64,000 bases of DNA from Chryseobacterium sediminis (GCF_008386505.1 NZ_VUNZ01000001.1:992001-1056000); one strand, 5' to 3'; numbered from the stretch's first letter, positions 43,412 through 54,279 are shown. Made by a program: numbers and translations. The notes: a model not told the origin generated them from the sequence alone.

Positions 43412-44491
43412 CTACTTCATTAGATCCAGCAATACCTTTTCGTATTTATCCAAAATAATATTCTTTGAAAACCTGGATTTAATTGAGTTTCTTATCGCAT
43501 CTCTATTATAATTATTCTGCAGTACTTTTACAATCTGCTGGGCAAAACCATCATAGTTTTCAATATTGGAGACTTCACCATTTACATTATGCTGGATAAT
43601 TTCATTGATTCCTCCCGGGCAGTTGTTGGCCAGCGAATAAGTTCCGCAGGCTCCCGCTTCCAGAAGTACATTCGGAAATCCTTCGTATCTTGAAGAAAGG
43701 ACAAATAAATCTGCATATTTCAGATATTGGTAGGGATTATCCTGTCTGCCGTGAAAAATCACTTTTTTTAATCCTAAAAGTTCTTTGGTCTGATGTAAGA
43801 GTTCTTTATCTTTTCCATCACCCAAAATATGAAGCAGAATGTTTTCATTCTTCAGTCTGGAAAAAACCTTCAACAGATTATCAAACCCTTTTCTGGATGA
43901 CAAGTTGCCAATAGCTACTACATTTTTATAATTATATTTGAAGCATTCGGGTTTTAAAGAGAGTGCCATTTTATCTTCAATAAAATCAAAATCTACAGGA
44001 TTATTGATCTTGACAATTTTTTTCTTTTTAATATTAAAATTATCAACAAGATCCGTCATCATATCATCACTCTGAGCAATGATTTTCTGATAATTATTGT
44101 AAAAATTATAGAAAAATTTAATCTCTTTACGGGTAACATGCTGGGTAACGACGTTGGTTTCCCGGGCAATGAATTTAGTTCTTGGAAAGAGTTTGATAAA
44201 TAGGGACAAATAAGCATTCACTTCTCCGAAACCTGAGAAAACAATATCTGGTTTTCTTCTGTAGATTTCTCCTAAAATGGGCTTTAAAGAATGTCTTATC
44301 CTTTCGGTATTGATATCGATAATTTCGACGTCTTTTTTCAGAAAATTCAAATATCCGCCTTTCTTACGTAACAGCAAAATCTTGGGCTCAAACCGATCTC
44401 TGGAAAGATGATTCGCTATAGTAGTAACAATCCTTTCTGCACCCCCGGTTTCTAAGTCCGGCAGAATAAATATGACAGATATTTTTTTCAT
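43412..44491 (-). CDS. Glycosyltransferase family 4
   Basis: The protein has 359 residues from the ATG at 44491 (MKKISVIFILPDLETGGAER); the 11-codon extension to 44524 lacks character. GT-B fold: the N-terminal acceptor half has PDLETGGAERIV, and the C-terminal donor half has AIGNLSSRKGFDNLLKVF and the family signature SSRYEGFPNVLLEAGACGTY (E-x7-E). It transfers a sugar from a nucleotide sugar to an envelope glycan or lipid. The exact sugar is unknown. It follows the PH-like membrane protein by 10 bp, and recQ heads the run. Confidence 0.9.
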   Translation of the reverse strand: MKKISVIFILPDLETGGAERIVTTIANHLSRDRFEPKILLLRKKGGYLNFLKKDVEIIDINTERIRHSLKPILGEIYRRKPDIVFSGFGEVNAYLSLFIKLFPRTKFIARETNVVTQHVTRKEIKFFYNFYNNYQKIIAQSDDMMTDLVDNFNIKKKKIVKINNPVDFDFIEDKMALSLKPECFKYNYKNVVAIGNLSSRKGFDNLLKVFSRLKNENILLHILGDGKDKELLHQTKELLGLKKVIFHGRQDNPYQYLKYADLFVLSSRYEGFPNVLLEAGACGTYSLANNCPGGINEIIQHNVNGEVSNIENYDGFAQQIVKVLQNNYNRDAIRNSIKSRFSKNIILDKYEKVLLDLMK

Positions 44492-44501
44492 CAGTGTAAA
44501 G

Positions 44502-45053
44502 TTAGTAAAAAGTTTTATTAACATTCAAGCCCAAATCGTTAAATAAAGGGATGATTTCGTTAATATTTTCCACACTTATAAATGCATATTTATCTTCAGC
44601 AAAATTGACTCCTCTTCTTCTAAAAAAAGAGAAATTCTCATCATCTTTGCCAAACATACTTTCTGGCTCTCCAAAGATGATGTTGCCAAAATATTTTGAA
44701 TTCATTTCAGCATTCACCTGATCTATTTCATTTAATTCTTTGTATTTTAAAATCTTTCCATTTGCCTTTTCAACAATAGCTATTCTTTGATTTGTAATTA
44801 CATAATAATTTTTTTTCAGTCTCCGATATTTTAAAATCCATCTGAAAAAAGTAATGTACAAGGCATTACAAAAAATTCCAATTCCTATTATTGAAAAAAG
44901 CCCAAAAGTGGAGCTTAAGCTCATAATAAAAAATATTCCAATTGCTAAATAAAATATAGAAAAGGCTGTTCTCAGCTTTTCTGTCATATTAAAAAAGAAA
45001 CTCTTCCCTGGAAGAATTTCTTTTAAAATTATCTCGTTATTGTTTAAAATCAT
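44502..45053 (-). CDS. PH-like (YdbT/bPH-type) membrane protein
   Basis: The protein has 183 residues. Two hydrophobic helices (about 30-50 and 55-72) are followed by a bacterial PH-like beta domain (YYVITNQRIAIVEKANGKIL and following). It resembles bPH2 proteins, which sit at the inner membrane. Role unknown. Its ATG is 1 bp from the recQ stop, which couples it to recQ translation. Confidence 0.75.
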   Translation of the reverse strand: MILNNNEIILKEILPGKSFFFNMTEKLRTAFSIFYLAIGIFFIMSLSSTFGLFSIIGIGIFCNALYITFFRWILKYRRLKKNYYVITNQRIAIVEKANGKILKYKELNEIDQVNAEMNSKYFGNIIFGEPESMFGKDDENFSFFRRRGVNFAEDKYAFISVENINEIIPLFNDLGLNVNKTFY

Positions 45054-45054
45054 A

Positions 45055-47259
45055 TTAATTTGCTACGTCACTGATAAATTTAATCCTCAGCATTCTTACT
45101 TCTTCATCAGACAGTTCATCCCCGAATTCATCCAGTAATACCTTCATACTGTCACTTTCAGATTCGGTCATAAACTCCATGAATCCGTCTACGATGTCTT
45201 CGTCAAAGTTATCTTCAATATAATAGTCGATATTCAGTTTTGTTCCCTGATATACAATCCTTTCCATTTCTTTCAGAAGTTCATCCATAGAAAGGTTTTT
45301 GGCTCTTGCAATATCTTCAAGGTCAATCTTTTTATCAGTACTCTGGATAATGAAAACTTTATGGCTTGATTTATTGGCCACCTGCTTCAGTACCATATCC
45401 TGAGTTCGTTCTATGTTATTGTCTTCTACATATGTTTTGATGTAATCAGCGAATTCTTTCCCATATTTTTTAGCTTTTCCTTCGCCTACTCCATAGATTT
45501 TGGTAATTTCCTCTACTGTAATCGGATACTGAACGGTCATATCCTCCAAACTTGGATCCATAAATACGGTATATGGTGGAATTCCATGTTTTTTGGCCAC
45601 TTTCTTTCTCAGTTCTTTCAACAGATTAAAAAGGTTCTGATCCATACCTCCGCCAGCCTGCTGCTGTACCTGATCGCTTTCAGCTTTTGCCTGGGTAAGA
45701 TCAAATTCTCTGTCTTCAGCAATTAAAAATACGTCTTTAGAAGTACCATTCAGGACGGTTTTCCCTTTTTCTGTAATCTTTAAAACACCGTAAGTTTCAA
45801 TATCTTTTTGTAAAAAATTCTGAACGGTTGCCTGTCTCAGGATTGTTTTCCAGTAATTATCTTTTTCTTCTTTTCCAAAGCCAAAATAAGAACTTTGTTC
45901 AAGTTTGTAAGATTTTGTCACTGCATTTTCTTTCCCTACAATAACGGAAATCAGATCTTTAGATTTGAATTTCTCTCCTGTATCATTAATGAGTTCCAGT
46001 GATTTTTTTAAATCTGCAGTAGCATCCTTTACTTTTGGAGGATTGGATGAGTTATCACACATATTGGCTCCGTCTCCTTTTACCGGATCGAAACTTTCTC
46101 CAAAATAATACAGGATATATTGTCTTCTGCTCATTGAAGTTTCAGCATAACCTACCACTTCATTTAAAAGCTGCAATCCGATTTCTCTTTCTGAAACGGG
46201 TTTTTGTGCCAGAAATTTTTCTAATTTTTCAATATCTTTAGGATCATAGAATGCCAGACAGTGGCCTTCTCCTCCGTCTCTTCCCGCTCTTCCGGTTTCC
46301 TGATAGTAGCTTTCCAATGATTTTGGGAAGTCGTAATGGATCACAAAACGTACATCCGGCTTATCAATTCCCATCCCAAAAGCAATGGTGGCAACAATTA
46401 CATCCACTTCTTCCATCAGAAATTTATCCTGATTGGCGACTCTCACTTTTTGGTCAAGACCCGCGTGGTAAGGAAGTGCGTTGATTCCGTTTACCTGCAG
46501 AAGCTGGGCAAATTCTTCAACTTTTCTTCGGCTCAGGCAATATACAATTCCTGATTTTCCTTTATGCTGATTGATAAACTTAACGATTTCCTTATCTATA
46601 TTGATTTTAGGACATACTTCATAATATAGATTAGGACGGTTGAAACTTTCTTTGAACACCAATGCGTTAGTCATTCCTAAAGTCTTCTGGATATCATCCT
46701 GAACCTTAGGAGTAGCAGTAGCCGTTAAAGCAATCACCGGTACATTGGCGATTCTGTCTATAATCTGTTTCAGATTTCTGTATTCCGGTCTGAAATCATG
46801 CCCCCATTCTGAAATACAGTGGGCCTCGTCGATAGCAAAGAAAGAAATTTTCACATCTTTCAAAAAATCCAGGTAATCATCTTTTATTAATGATTCAGGA
46901 GCTACATACAGAAGTTTTGTTTTTCCGCTTTTAATATCGTCAAAAACCTGCTTGGTCTGCGTTTTGTTTAATGAGGAATTTAATACATGTGCTACCCCAT
47001 CATCAGATGAAAGTCCGTTCACTGCATCTACCTGATTCTTCATCAACGCTATCAAGGGCGAAACGACGATTGCCGTACCTTCCGAAATAAGTGCCGGAAG
47101 CTGATAACATAATGATTTCCCACCACCTGTAGGCATTAAAACAAATATATCCTTCCCATTCAAGAGGTTGTCTATAATTTGTTCCTGCTGGCCCTTAAAT
47201 GTAGAAAACCCAAAATACTTTTTCAATTCGCCTGATAAATTGGCTTTTTTTGCGCTCAT
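45055..47259 (-). CDS. recQ: ATP-dependent DNA helicase RecQ
   Basis: The 734-residue 3'-5' helicase has the Q motif region [13 protein letters not shown], Walker [17 protein letters not shown] box [20 protein letters not shown], and the later [33 protein letters not shown]. The RQC zinc site is altered: the usual four Cys (C-R-R-x..., CGxCDxC) are reduced to [12 protein letters not shown] and [10 protein letters not shown] with one Cys left, so zinc binding is unlikely. An HRDC domain is near 530-605 ([20 protein letters not shown]), with an extra C-terminal tail of about 100 residues. It is divergent from kdsD. Confidence 0.95.
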   Translation of the reverse strand: MSAKKANLSGELKKYFGFSTFKGQQEQIIDNLLNGKDIFVLMPTGGGKSLCYQLPALISEGTAIVVSPLIALMKNQVDAVNGLSSDDGVAHVLNSSLNKTQTKQVFDDIKSGKTKLLYVAPESLIKDDYLDFLKDVKISFFAIDEAHCISEWGHDFRPEYRNLKQIIDRIANVPVIALTATATPKVQDDIQKTLGMTNALVFKESFNRPNLYYEVCPKINIDKEIVKFINQHKGKSGIVYCLSRRKVEEFAQLLQVNGINALPYHAGLDQKVRVANQDKFLMEEVDVIVATIAFGMGIDKPDVRFVIHYDFPKSLESYYQETGRAGRDGGEGHCLAFYDPKDIEKLEKFLAQKPVSEREIGLQLLNEVVGYAETSMSRRQYILYYFGESFDPVKGDGANMCDNSSNPPKVKDATADLKKSLELINDTGEKFKSKDLISVIVGKENAVTKSYKLEQSSYFGFGKEEKDNYWKTILRQATVQNFLQKDIETYGVLKITEKGKTVLNGTSKDVFLIAEDREFDLTQAKAESDQVQQQAGGGMDQNLFNLLKELRKKVAKKHGIPPYTVFMDPSLEDMTVQYPITVEEITKIYGVGEGKAKKYGKEFADYIKTYVEDNNIERTQDMVLKQVANKSSHKVFIIQSTDKKIDLEDIARAKNLSMDELLKEMERIVYQGTKLNIDYYIEDNFDEDIVDGFMEFMTESESDSMKVLLDEFGDELSDEEVRMLRIKFISDVAN

Positions 47260-47291
47260 CTAATTTTCTATTGCTAAATTTGCATCACACC

Positions 47292-47299
47292 CAAAGTTA
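47292..47299 (-). promoter_or_regulatory. Candidate -7 element for recQ
   Basis: On the minus strand TAACTTTG matches TAnnTTTG, 33 nt before the recQ ATG. No -33 box at good spacing. Confidence 0.4.
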
Positions 47300-47417
47300 T
47301 AAAAATTCTGCTTAAAATAAAAGCGAACGAATTTATAAAAAATAAAACTTATATTAAATATTCTTTTTAAAATATAACGTTTTTAAAGAACTTTTTTGTA
47401 TACCTTATCATTATAAA

Positions 47418-48377
47418 ATGGATAGAACCAATATTATATCAATTGCAAAAACCACTTTAGAAATAGAGATTTCTGAACTCGAAAAATTAAAAAACAGAAT
47501 TGATGACCAATTTGCGCAGGCAGTAGAGATCATCAACTCGGCAAAAGGAAAGCTTATTGTCGTAGGAATTGGGAAATCAGCCCATGTAGGCAATAAAATT
47601 GTAGCTACCTTAAACTCAACGGGAACCCCTTCACAGTTTCTTCATGCTTCGGAAGCTATCCATGGAGATCTGGGAGTAATTCAGAAACAGGATGTTGTTT
47701 TATGTATCTCAAATTCCGGAAATTCTCCTGAAATTGCCAATCTTGTTCCTTATTTAAAAGATTATTCGTCTGCTCTGATCGGAATGACGGGAAATAAAAA
47801 GAGTAAACTGGCAGAATTTTCTGAAGTTATTTTAGATACTCACGTTGACGTTGAAGCCTGTCCGAATAAACTGGCACCTACCAGTTCTACTACTATCCAA
47901 ATGGCTTTGGGAGATGCTTTGGCTGTTGCTTTAATGGAGCTGAATGATTTCAAGGCTAATGATTTTGCCAAATTCCATCCCGGAGGAAGCTTAGGGAAAA
48001 ACCTTACTTCTAAGGTAGAACAGTTTCTTTCTTCTCAAAAGCCTCAGGTTGCGGAAGATTCATCAATAAGAGATGTCATTATCTCCATCAGTGCATCAAG
48101 CCATGGAATCACAGTAGTTACTAACTCTGATCAGATCATTGGTGTCATCACAGACGGGGATTTGAGAAGAATGCTGATGAAAGGAGAAGATATCAGTAAA
48201 GTATTGGCTAAAGATATTATGTCTTCCCACCCGCGAACTATTGAGAAAGATGCGTTGGCCAAAGAAGCCATGAAAACGCTGAAAGAAAACAATATCGGCC
48301 AGCTTATTGTAACGGAAAACGGAAAATATTTCGGAATTATAGATCTGCATAAACTGCTGGACGAGGGAATTAATTAG
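47418..48377 (+). CDS. kdsD: Arabinose-5-phosphate isomerase, KpsF/GutQ family
   Basis: The 319-residue protein interconverts ribulose 5-phosphate and arabinose 5-phosphate, the first committed step to KDO of lipopolysaccharide. The N-terminal SIS domain has IVVGIGKSAHVGNKIVATLNSTG, then HGDLGVIQKQDVVLCISNSG and PTSSTTIQMALGDALAVAL. Two CBS domains follow (about 208-319). It is at the usual length. It diverges from recQ, and tatC follows 113 bp downstream. Confidence 0.93.
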   Translation: MDRTNIISIAKTTLEIEISELEKLKNRIDDQFAQAVEIINSAKGKLIVVGIGKSAHVGNKIVATLNSTGTPSQFLHASEAIHGDLGVIQKQDVVLCISNSGNSPEIANLVPYLKDYSSALIGMTGNKKSKLAEFSEVILDTHVDVEACPNKLAPTSSTTIQMALGDALAVALMELNDFKANDFAKFHPGGSLGKNLTSKVEQFLSSQKPQVAEDSSIRDVIISISASSHGITVVTNSDQIIGVITDGDLRRMLMKGEDISKVLAKDIMSSHPRTIEKDALAKEAMKTLKENNIGQLIVTENGKYFGIIDLHKLLDEGIN

Positions 48378-48462
48378 AAATTAGTGAATGATAGATAATT
48401 TGCAGATTGAAAGTAAAATCTAACTAATAACCTGCAGACTCTCTCTTCTGTCATTTTTTTTA

Positions 48463-48470
48463 TAAATTTG
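48463..48470 (+). promoter_or_regulatory. Candidate -7 element for tatC
   Basis: TAAATTTG matches TAnnTTTG, 20 nt before the GTG at 48491, which supports that start. Confidence 0.4.
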
Positions 48471-48490
48471 CGCTTTAAAAATTTTATTCT

Positions 48491-49318
48491 GTGAGTGATG
48501 GTAAAGACATGTCCTTTCTTGGGCATATAGGAGAATTAAGAGGGCATCTGATCCGTTCGATTATTGCTATCATAATTGCTGCTTTTGTGGTTGGTTTTAA
48601 TATCAACTGGATTATGGACCATGTTTTTTTTGGACCTACCAGAAATGATTTTCCAACCTTCAGAATTGTAAATCATTTTTCAAGAATGATTCTTGGGGAG
48701 GACAGTATTCACCTTCCCAAAGACTTCCCTGTTCGTGTACAGAGATTGTATCAGCAGTTCAATGTAATGATGGCTGTTTCTATTTTTGGAGGAATGGTAG
48801 CGGCGTTTCCTTATATTGTATGGGAGTTGTGGCGTTTTATCGGTCCTGCTTTACATCCGAGGGAGAGAAAAAATTCCATTTATATTATTAATGCGGTATG
48901 GATTCTTTTCATGACCGGAGTGATGTGCGGTTATTTTTTAATCCTTCCGTTCGCGGTTAACTTTGGGGTTATTTTTAAGATTTCCGACATTATTGTTCCG
49001 CTTTATGACTTAAGTGATTATACCACTTTATTTTTACAGGTAGTTTTAGGGATGGGGGTTATTTTTCTGTTTCCAATTCTGATCTATTTCCTTACCAGTA
49101 TCGGAATTCTTACTCCAACATTTATGAAAACATATCGTCGCCACGCTATTGTTTTGATTATGGTAGTTGCAGCAATCATTACTCCGGCAGACGTTTTAAG
49201 TATGCTGATGGCTGCATTCCCACTGCTTATTCTCTATGAATTCAGTATCATGATGTGTACTTTCACTTATAAAAAAGTACAAAAAAGCAACGGAAATCTT
49301 CCGGCAGTACAGAAATAA
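48491..49318 (+). CDS. tatC: Twin-arginine translocase subunit TatC
   Basis: The 275-residue integral membrane core of the Tat pathway, which exports folded proteins with RR signal peptides. The start is a GTG at 48491, giving MSDGKDMSFLGHIGELRGHLI; the family signature MSFLxHLxELR (cytoplasmic, binds the RR signal) is intact. Six hydrophobic helices follow with the conserved FPYIVWELWRFIGPALHPRERK loop. No tatA is nearby. Confidence 0.95.
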   Translation: MSDGKDMSFLGHIGELRGHLIRSIIAIIIAAFVVGFNINWIMDHVFFGPTRNDFPTFRIVNHFSRMILGEDSIHLPKDFPVRVQRLYQQFNVMMAVSIFGGMVAAFPYIVWELWRFIGPALHPRERKNSIYIINAVWILFMTGVMCGYFLILPFAVNFGVIFKISDIIVPLYDLSDYTTLFLQVVLGMGVIFLFPILIYFLTSIGILTPTFMKTYRRHAIVLIMVVAAIITPADVLSMLMAAFPLLILYEFSIMMCTFTYKKVQKSNGNLPAVQK

Positions 49319-49344
49319 TCAGTATCTTTTACTAATAAAAAGCC

Positions 49345-49382
49345 TAAGCGCTACTATTCGCCCGAATGGTAGCGCTTATTTT
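49345..49382 (+). terminator. Terminator of tatC
   Basis: TAAGCGCTACTATTCG (49345-49360) and CGAATGGTAGCGCTTA (49363-49378) pair over 16 bp with one mismatch, loop 2 nt, then TTTTA. Confidence 0.85.
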
Positions 49383-49547
49383 ATATAAAAATATCAACCT
49401 TAATTATATTTATTCTTAATTTAATTTAAACCAATGATAAAATTTAACTAATAATATAAAGTTAGGAACAATTAACACCACATTGGTAATATTTTTTTTA
49501 ATAAAATATACTATCTTTAAAAAATTCAACTTCAATCAATAATATAT

Positions 49548-52508
49548 ATGAAAAAGAAAATTATTTTTGTGTGTGCGCTAGCTTTAAGTCTAAGCGGTTT
49601 ACAGGCACAACGCTGGGAACCGGTCTCGGAAAAAATCACACCGGTAAGAAAAGAAGTTAAGGTAGAATATGCCTACAAATTTGATCTGTCCGCATTGAGA
49701 AATCAACTCAAGAATGCTCCTGAAGCAGGACAAGGAGGAAACCCGGTAATTGTTTCTATCCCTACTGCGGACGGAAAAATTGAAAGGTTTTCAGTATACA
49801 GCTCGCCGGTAGTAGAAAAAGCAATGGCGGAAAGGTATGAATTAGGTGCCTATTCAGGGATAGGACTGGATAATCCTCATAAACAAATAAGATTCAGCAC
49901 TGCTCCGAACGACTTCCAATCTATGGTATTCAATACCGATACAGGAAAGTACGAATTTATAGAACCTATAAACAAAGAAAAGGATGTATATGGAGTCTTT
50001 TTCAAATCCAACAAATCTCACGAAGATCCTTTTGAATGCCGAACTTCTGAACCTGAAAAGGTAAAAAAGGAGATGAATAAGCTGCTTAAAACAAAAAACG
50101 TTTTAAAAGGCCTAGGCAACTCTAATAAAAGTAATGAACAAAAATACAGAACCTACAGAATTGCCATCTCCGTAAACGGTGAATATACTCAGCTTGCCGG
50201 AGGTGTTCCTCAGGCTGCAACCCGTATTAATGCAACAATGAACCGTGTAAATGGTGTCTTTGAAAAAGATTTTGGAATCCATATGATTGTACAGGATCTT
50301 CCACAACTTATATTTGCAGATCCAACGACTGACCCCTATTCTAATGTAATTACCAATCCAAACGGATCATATAGCGCTCCAAGTGCATGGAATCTACAGC
50401 TTCAGCAAACCCTTTCCAATACTGCCGGTGTAGGTAACGCCGCCTATGATATAGGACATTTCTTTGGCCATAGAGGGGGTGGCGGAAGTGCAGGAGATGT
50501 AGGAAATGTCTGCAGAAATCCTGCAAACAACAATGATGCAACTTCTAAAGGAGCAGGTATTACATCACCTTCCACTCCGGATCAGCCATTCGGAGACAAT
50601 TATGATATAGATTTCGTAGCGCATGAAATTGGCCACCAATTTGGTGCAGCACATACTATGTCTATAGCTTTGCATGGCGCTCATATGGAGCCGGGATCCG
50701 GATCTACAATTATGGGATATGCCGGTATTACCAACTATAATGTTCAGATGCATTCTGATGCATATTTTCATACCAAAAATATTGAAGAAGTAGGAACCTA
50801 TGTCAATTCCCAAGACTGTGGTACTATTACAGCGGTAGCAAATACACCTCCTTCAATACAGCCAATGGCTAATAAAATGATCCCTAAAGGAACAGCTTTT
50901 GTGTTAACAGCTTCAGCAGTAGATACACAAAATGATCCAATGACTTACACATGGGAACAATATGATCTGGCTACTTCTACTTTTGGGCCGGTAAGTGCAA
51001 CCAGAAATAATGGGGCAAATTTCAGATCTATAATGCCTACAAATTCTCCTACACGTTATTTCCCTAAATTGTCAAATGTTCTTAATGGTGTGCTTACAAG
51101 TGCTGCTGATTGGGAAACCGTTTCTAATATTCCGAGAACAATGAATTTCAAGGTAACGGTAAGAGACAATAATCCGGATGCTGCACAGCAGCAGACGCAG
51201 AGCAGTCTGATGAAAGTGGATATAGGAAATGAAGGTCCTTTCAAAGTAACTTCAACCACAGTTTACAATAATACACCAGGAGCTGTTACCTGGGATGTAG
51301 TAAACACGAATAACGCACCATATAATGTACAGAACGTTAAATTAGACTATACTACAGACAATGGAACTACATGGACGGTAATTAATGCTTCCACACCTAA
51401 TGACGGAGCCGAGCCGTTTTCGTTCTCTTCTTTAGCAACAGGTGCCAGTGTAAAAATCAGAGTAAGTGCCATTGATAATGTATTCTACGCAGTTGGAAAT
51501 GCTACTGTTTCTGCATCTGCCAGTGCCTGTACAACATCTGCTCCGGCAGGGATTACGGTAACAGGGATTACAAGAACTTCAGCATCTGTAAACTGGACAG
51601 CGTTAGTAGGAGCAACTTATTCTGTAATGTATAGAAAAGTAGGAACAGCTACATGGACTACTGTTCCTGTTTCAACAAACTCTTATAACATTTCAGGTCT
51701 TACAGAAGCCACTCAATATGAAGTACAGATAGCTAATGTGTGCGGATCTTCTGTGGGTTCTTATTCTGCATCAACAAATTTCACAACGGCTTCATTTGCT
51801 AAATGCTCCATTACCGGAACAAATGCAGCTGACGAATACATCTCCAATGTTACAGTAACCGCTGCAGGAGTGGGCCCTGTCTCGAATAGCAGCAGCAATA
51901 CACCTTATACAGATTATACTGCAGATCCATCTAAACTAATCACTCTTATGGCCGGATCTTCAGGAAACAATGTAAGCATCAGCAAAGGATGGACAGGTTC
52001 TCAGTACAATGACGGAGTAACAGCATGGATAGATTTCAACAGAGACGGAGTATTCTCCTCTTCTGAAGTCATCTACACCAGCGCACCTAGTATTGCAACA
52101 CCTGTTTCCGGAACATTCTCAGTACCTGCAAATGCTTATACCGGAGGAAATGTAATTATGAGAGTTGTACTAGGCTATGAAAGCCAGCCAAACAGCGGTT
52201 GCAGCAACCAACAGTATGGTGAAGTTGAGGATTATCCAGTATTGATCCAGCAACAGCTTTCCACAAATGAAACCGTGAAAGACAAGAGCGCAATTCAGAT
52301 CTACCCTAACCCGGCAAGTGATGTATTAAATGTAACTCAGATTTCATCGAAAGCTCAGTTTATCATTACCAATATGGCAGGTCAAAAAGTAATGAACGGC
52401 CAGATAAATGATAATAAAATCTCTGTTTCCAAATTAAATACAGGAGCTTATATTATTTCAATTGAAGATAAAGGAACGACTACGAACCTTAAATTCATCA
52501 AAAAATAA
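49548..52508 (+). CDS. Secreted reprolysin-like metalloprotease, type IX secretion substrate
   Basis: The protein has 986 residues. It has a signal peptide (1-20, ending LQAQ) and a propeptide-like region to about 195. The zinc protease domain has HEIGHQFGAAHT (359-370, HExxHxxGxxH) and the Met-turn GSTIMGYAGI. Then come an Ig/FN-like segment, a fibronectin type III domain (about 665-750: SAPAGITVTGITRTSASVNW), and a GEVEDYPV domain ending near 900. The last 70 residues (IYPNPASDVLNV, then ITNMAGQKV, GAYIISIE and KFIKK) are a type A sorting domain for the type IX secretion system. Confidence 0.93.
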   Translation: MKKKIIFVCALALSLSGLQAQRWEPVSEKITPVRKEVKVEYAYKFDLSALRNQLKNAPEAGQGGNPVIVSIPTADGKIERFSVYSSPVVEKAMAERYELGAYSGIGLDNPHKQIRFSTAPNDFQSMVFNTDTGKYEFIEPINKEKDVYGVFFKSNKSHEDPFECRTSEPEKVKKEMNKLLKTKNVLKGLGNSNKSNEQKYRTYRIAISVNGEYTQLAGGVPQAATRINATMNRVNGVFEKDFGIHMIVQDLPQLIFADPTTDPYSNVITNPNGSYSAPSAWNLQLQQTLSNTAGVGNAAYDIGHFFGHRGGGGSAGDVGNVCRNPANNNDATSKGAGITSPSTPDQPFGDNYDIDFVAHEIGHQFGAAHTMSIALHGAHMEPGSGSTIMGYAGITNYNVQMHSDAYFHTKNIEEVGTYVNSQDCGTITAVANTPPSIQPMANKMIPKGTAFVLTASAVDTQNDPMTYTWEQYDLATSTFGPVSATRNNGANFRSIMPTNSPTRYFPKLSNVLNGVLTSAADWETVSNIPRTMNFKVTVRDNNPDAAQQQTQSSLMKVDIGNEGPFKVTSTTVYNNTPGAVTWDVVNTNNAPYNVQNVKLDYTTDNGTTWTVINASTPNDGAEPFSFSSLATGASVKIRVSAIDNVFYAVGNATVSASASACTTSAPAGITVTGITRTSASVNWTALVGATYSVMYRKVGTATWTTVPVSTNSYNISGLTEATQYEVQIANVCGSSVGSYSASTNFTTASFAKCSITGTNAADEYISNVTVTAAGVGPVSNSSSNTPYTDYTADPSKLITLMAGSSGNNVSISKGWTGSQYNDGVTAWIDFNRDGVFSSSEVIYTSAPSIATPVSGTFSVPANAYTGGNVIMRVVLGYESQPNSGCSNQQYGEVEDYPVLIQQQLSTNETVKDKSAIQIYPNPASDVLNVTQISSKAQFIITNMAGQKVMNGQINDNKISVSKLNTGAYIISIEDKGTTTNLKFIKK

Positions 52509-52525
52509 AACCTAACAATTTTTAC

Positions 52526-52551
52526 AGCCCGGCATTGACCGGGCTTTTTTT
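52526..52551 (+). terminator. Terminator of the T9SS protease
   Basis: AGCCCGG (52526-52532) and CCGGGCT (52539-52545) with a 6-nt loop and a T7 run. Confidence 0.85.
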
Positions 52552-52611
52552 ATGCCTTCCCAAAATCTGTATTTAATTGTATTTCCAGTATGTGCTATTG
52601 ATTTAATTTTA

Positions 52612-52619
52612 TACTTTTG
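52612..52619 (+). promoter_or_regulatory. Candidate -7 element for the M1 peptidase gene
   Basis: TACTTTTG fits TAnnTTTG, 24 nt before the ATG at 52644. Confidence 0.4.
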
Positions 52620-52643
52620 AAAAGATTATTAATAAAAGTTTAA

Positions 52644-54275
52644 ATGAAAAAGTTATCATATACCCTGTTATTTGCATCAGGACTTGTTTTCGGACAGTTC
52701 TTTGAAAAGGATAAGGTTTTCACCAAACAGGATACTTTAAAGGGCTCCAATACTGAATTCAGGAATTTTTGGGACGTCAAAAAATATGATCTTTCCGTAG
52801 AACCGGATTTTGAGCAGAAAAGTATTAAAGGAAATAATATCATCAGCTTTGAAATTATCAAAGATGTTACCAATCCTGTTTTCCAGATCGACCTTCAACA
52901 GCCTATGAAAGCTGATAAAGTAGAGGGAAGCTTTCCCATTGCCAATTATAAGCAGGATGGAGACTTTATTTTCATTACCACCAATAAAAAATTCAGAAAA
53001 GGCGAAAAATACACCATCAATGTTACTTATTCCGGAAAACCTACCATTGCTAAAAAAGCTCCATGGGACGGAGGCTGGGTTTTTACTAAGGATGAAAAAG
53101 GAAATCCATGGATGACTGCTGCTGACGAGGGAATAGGAGCTTCCATATGGCTTCCTACGAAAGATATCTGGAGCGACGAACCTGATAACGGAATCATTAT
53201 GAAAATTGTAACTCCTAATGATCTGGTAGGTGTAGGTAACGGCAGACTAACTGATAAAAAAACAACTGGCAGCAAAACAACTTATACCTGGGAGGTTAAA
53301 AATCCTATCAACGCCTACTCCATTATCCCGAGTATAGGAAAATATGTAAATTTTAAAGATATATTTGAGGGTGAAAAAGGAAAACTTGACCTGGATTATT
53401 GGGTACTTGACTATAATCTAGACAAGGCAAAAAAACAATTTCAGCAGGTAAAACCTATGCTTTCAGCATTTGAATACTGGTTTGGTCCGTATCCGTTTTA
53501 TGAAGATTCATACAAACTTGTAGAGTCTCCTCACCTTGGTATGGAACATCAGAGTAATGTAGCCTATGGAAACAAATATCAGAACGGCTATCTTGGAAGA
53601 GATCTTTCAGGGACAGGAGTTGGATTAAACTGGGATTTCATTATTATTCATGAAAGCGGCCATGAATGGTTCGCCAATAACATTACAGCAAAAGACCAGG
53701 CTGATATGTGGATCCATGAAAGTTTCACCAACTATTCCGAGACTCTTTTCACGGAAAAATATATGGACAAAAAATCTTCTGAAATCTATGTTCAGGGGAT
53801 CAGGAAATTGATAGACAATGATGTTCCTATTATTGGTCAGTACGGAGTAAGAAATGAAGGCAGCGGAGATATGTACCCGAAAGGAGCCAACATGATCCAT
53901 ACGATAAGACAGGTGATTAACAATGATGAAAAGTTCAGACAGATTCTGAGAGGGCTGAATAAAGATTTCTATCATCAGACTGTTACCACCCAGCAGATTG
54001 AAAATTATATCTCCTCAAAATCAGGAATTGATTTCTCCAGCGTTTTTGATCAGTATCTGAGAACAATAAAAATTCCTACTCTGGAATATACTCAGAATGG
54101 TGATTCTTTAAAATTCCGTTATACAGATGTGGTAAAGAATCTGAAATTACCCATAATTATCAATGGAGATCAAACCATAAATCCAACGGAAGAATGGCAG
54201 ACCGTTAAACTTAAAAAGAATAGTCCGGTTGAGCTTAATACTAATTATTATATCAATTATACTAATATTAAATAA
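52644..54275 (+). CDS. Exported M1-family metallopeptidase
   Basis: The protein has 543 residues with a signal peptide (MKKLSYTLLFASGLVFGQ). The M1 N-terminal beta domain (about 40-250) precedes the catalytic part with GMEHQ (299-303, the GAMEN substrate loop in altered form), HESGHEWFANN (336-346, HExxH) and the third zinc ligand in HESFTNYSE (Glu359). The C-terminal helical domain is short. It acts in the periplasm or at the surface to trim peptides, aminopeptidase-like. It follows the secreted metalloprotease gene and precedes M61. Confidence 0.92.
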   Translation: MKKLSYTLLFASGLVFGQFFEKDKVFTKQDTLKGSNTEFRNFWDVKKYDLSVEPDFEQKSIKGNNIISFEIIKDVTNPVFQIDLQQPMKADKVEGSFPIANYKQDGDFIFITTNKKFRKGEKYTINVTYSGKPTIAKKAPWDGGWVFTKDEKGNPWMTAADEGIGASIWLPTKDIWSDEPDNGIIMKIVTPNDLVGVGNGRLTDKKTTGSKTTYTWEVKNPINAYSIIPSIGKYVNFKDIFEGEKGKLDLDYWVLDYNLDKAKKQFQQVKPMLSAFEYWFGPYPFYEDSYKLVESPHLGMEHQSNVAYGNKYQNGYLGRDLSGTGVGLNWDFIIIHESGHEWFANNITAKDQADMWIHESFTNYSETLFTEKYMDKKSSEIYVQGIRKLIDNDVPIIGQYGVRNEGSGDMYPKGANMIHTIRQVINNDEKFRQILRGLNKDFYHQTVTTQQIENYISSKSGIDFSSVFDQYLRTIKIPTLEYTQNGDSLKFRYTDVVKNLKLPIIINGDQTINPTEEWQTVKLKKNSPVELNTNYYINYTNIK

Positions 54276-54279
54276 AGAA

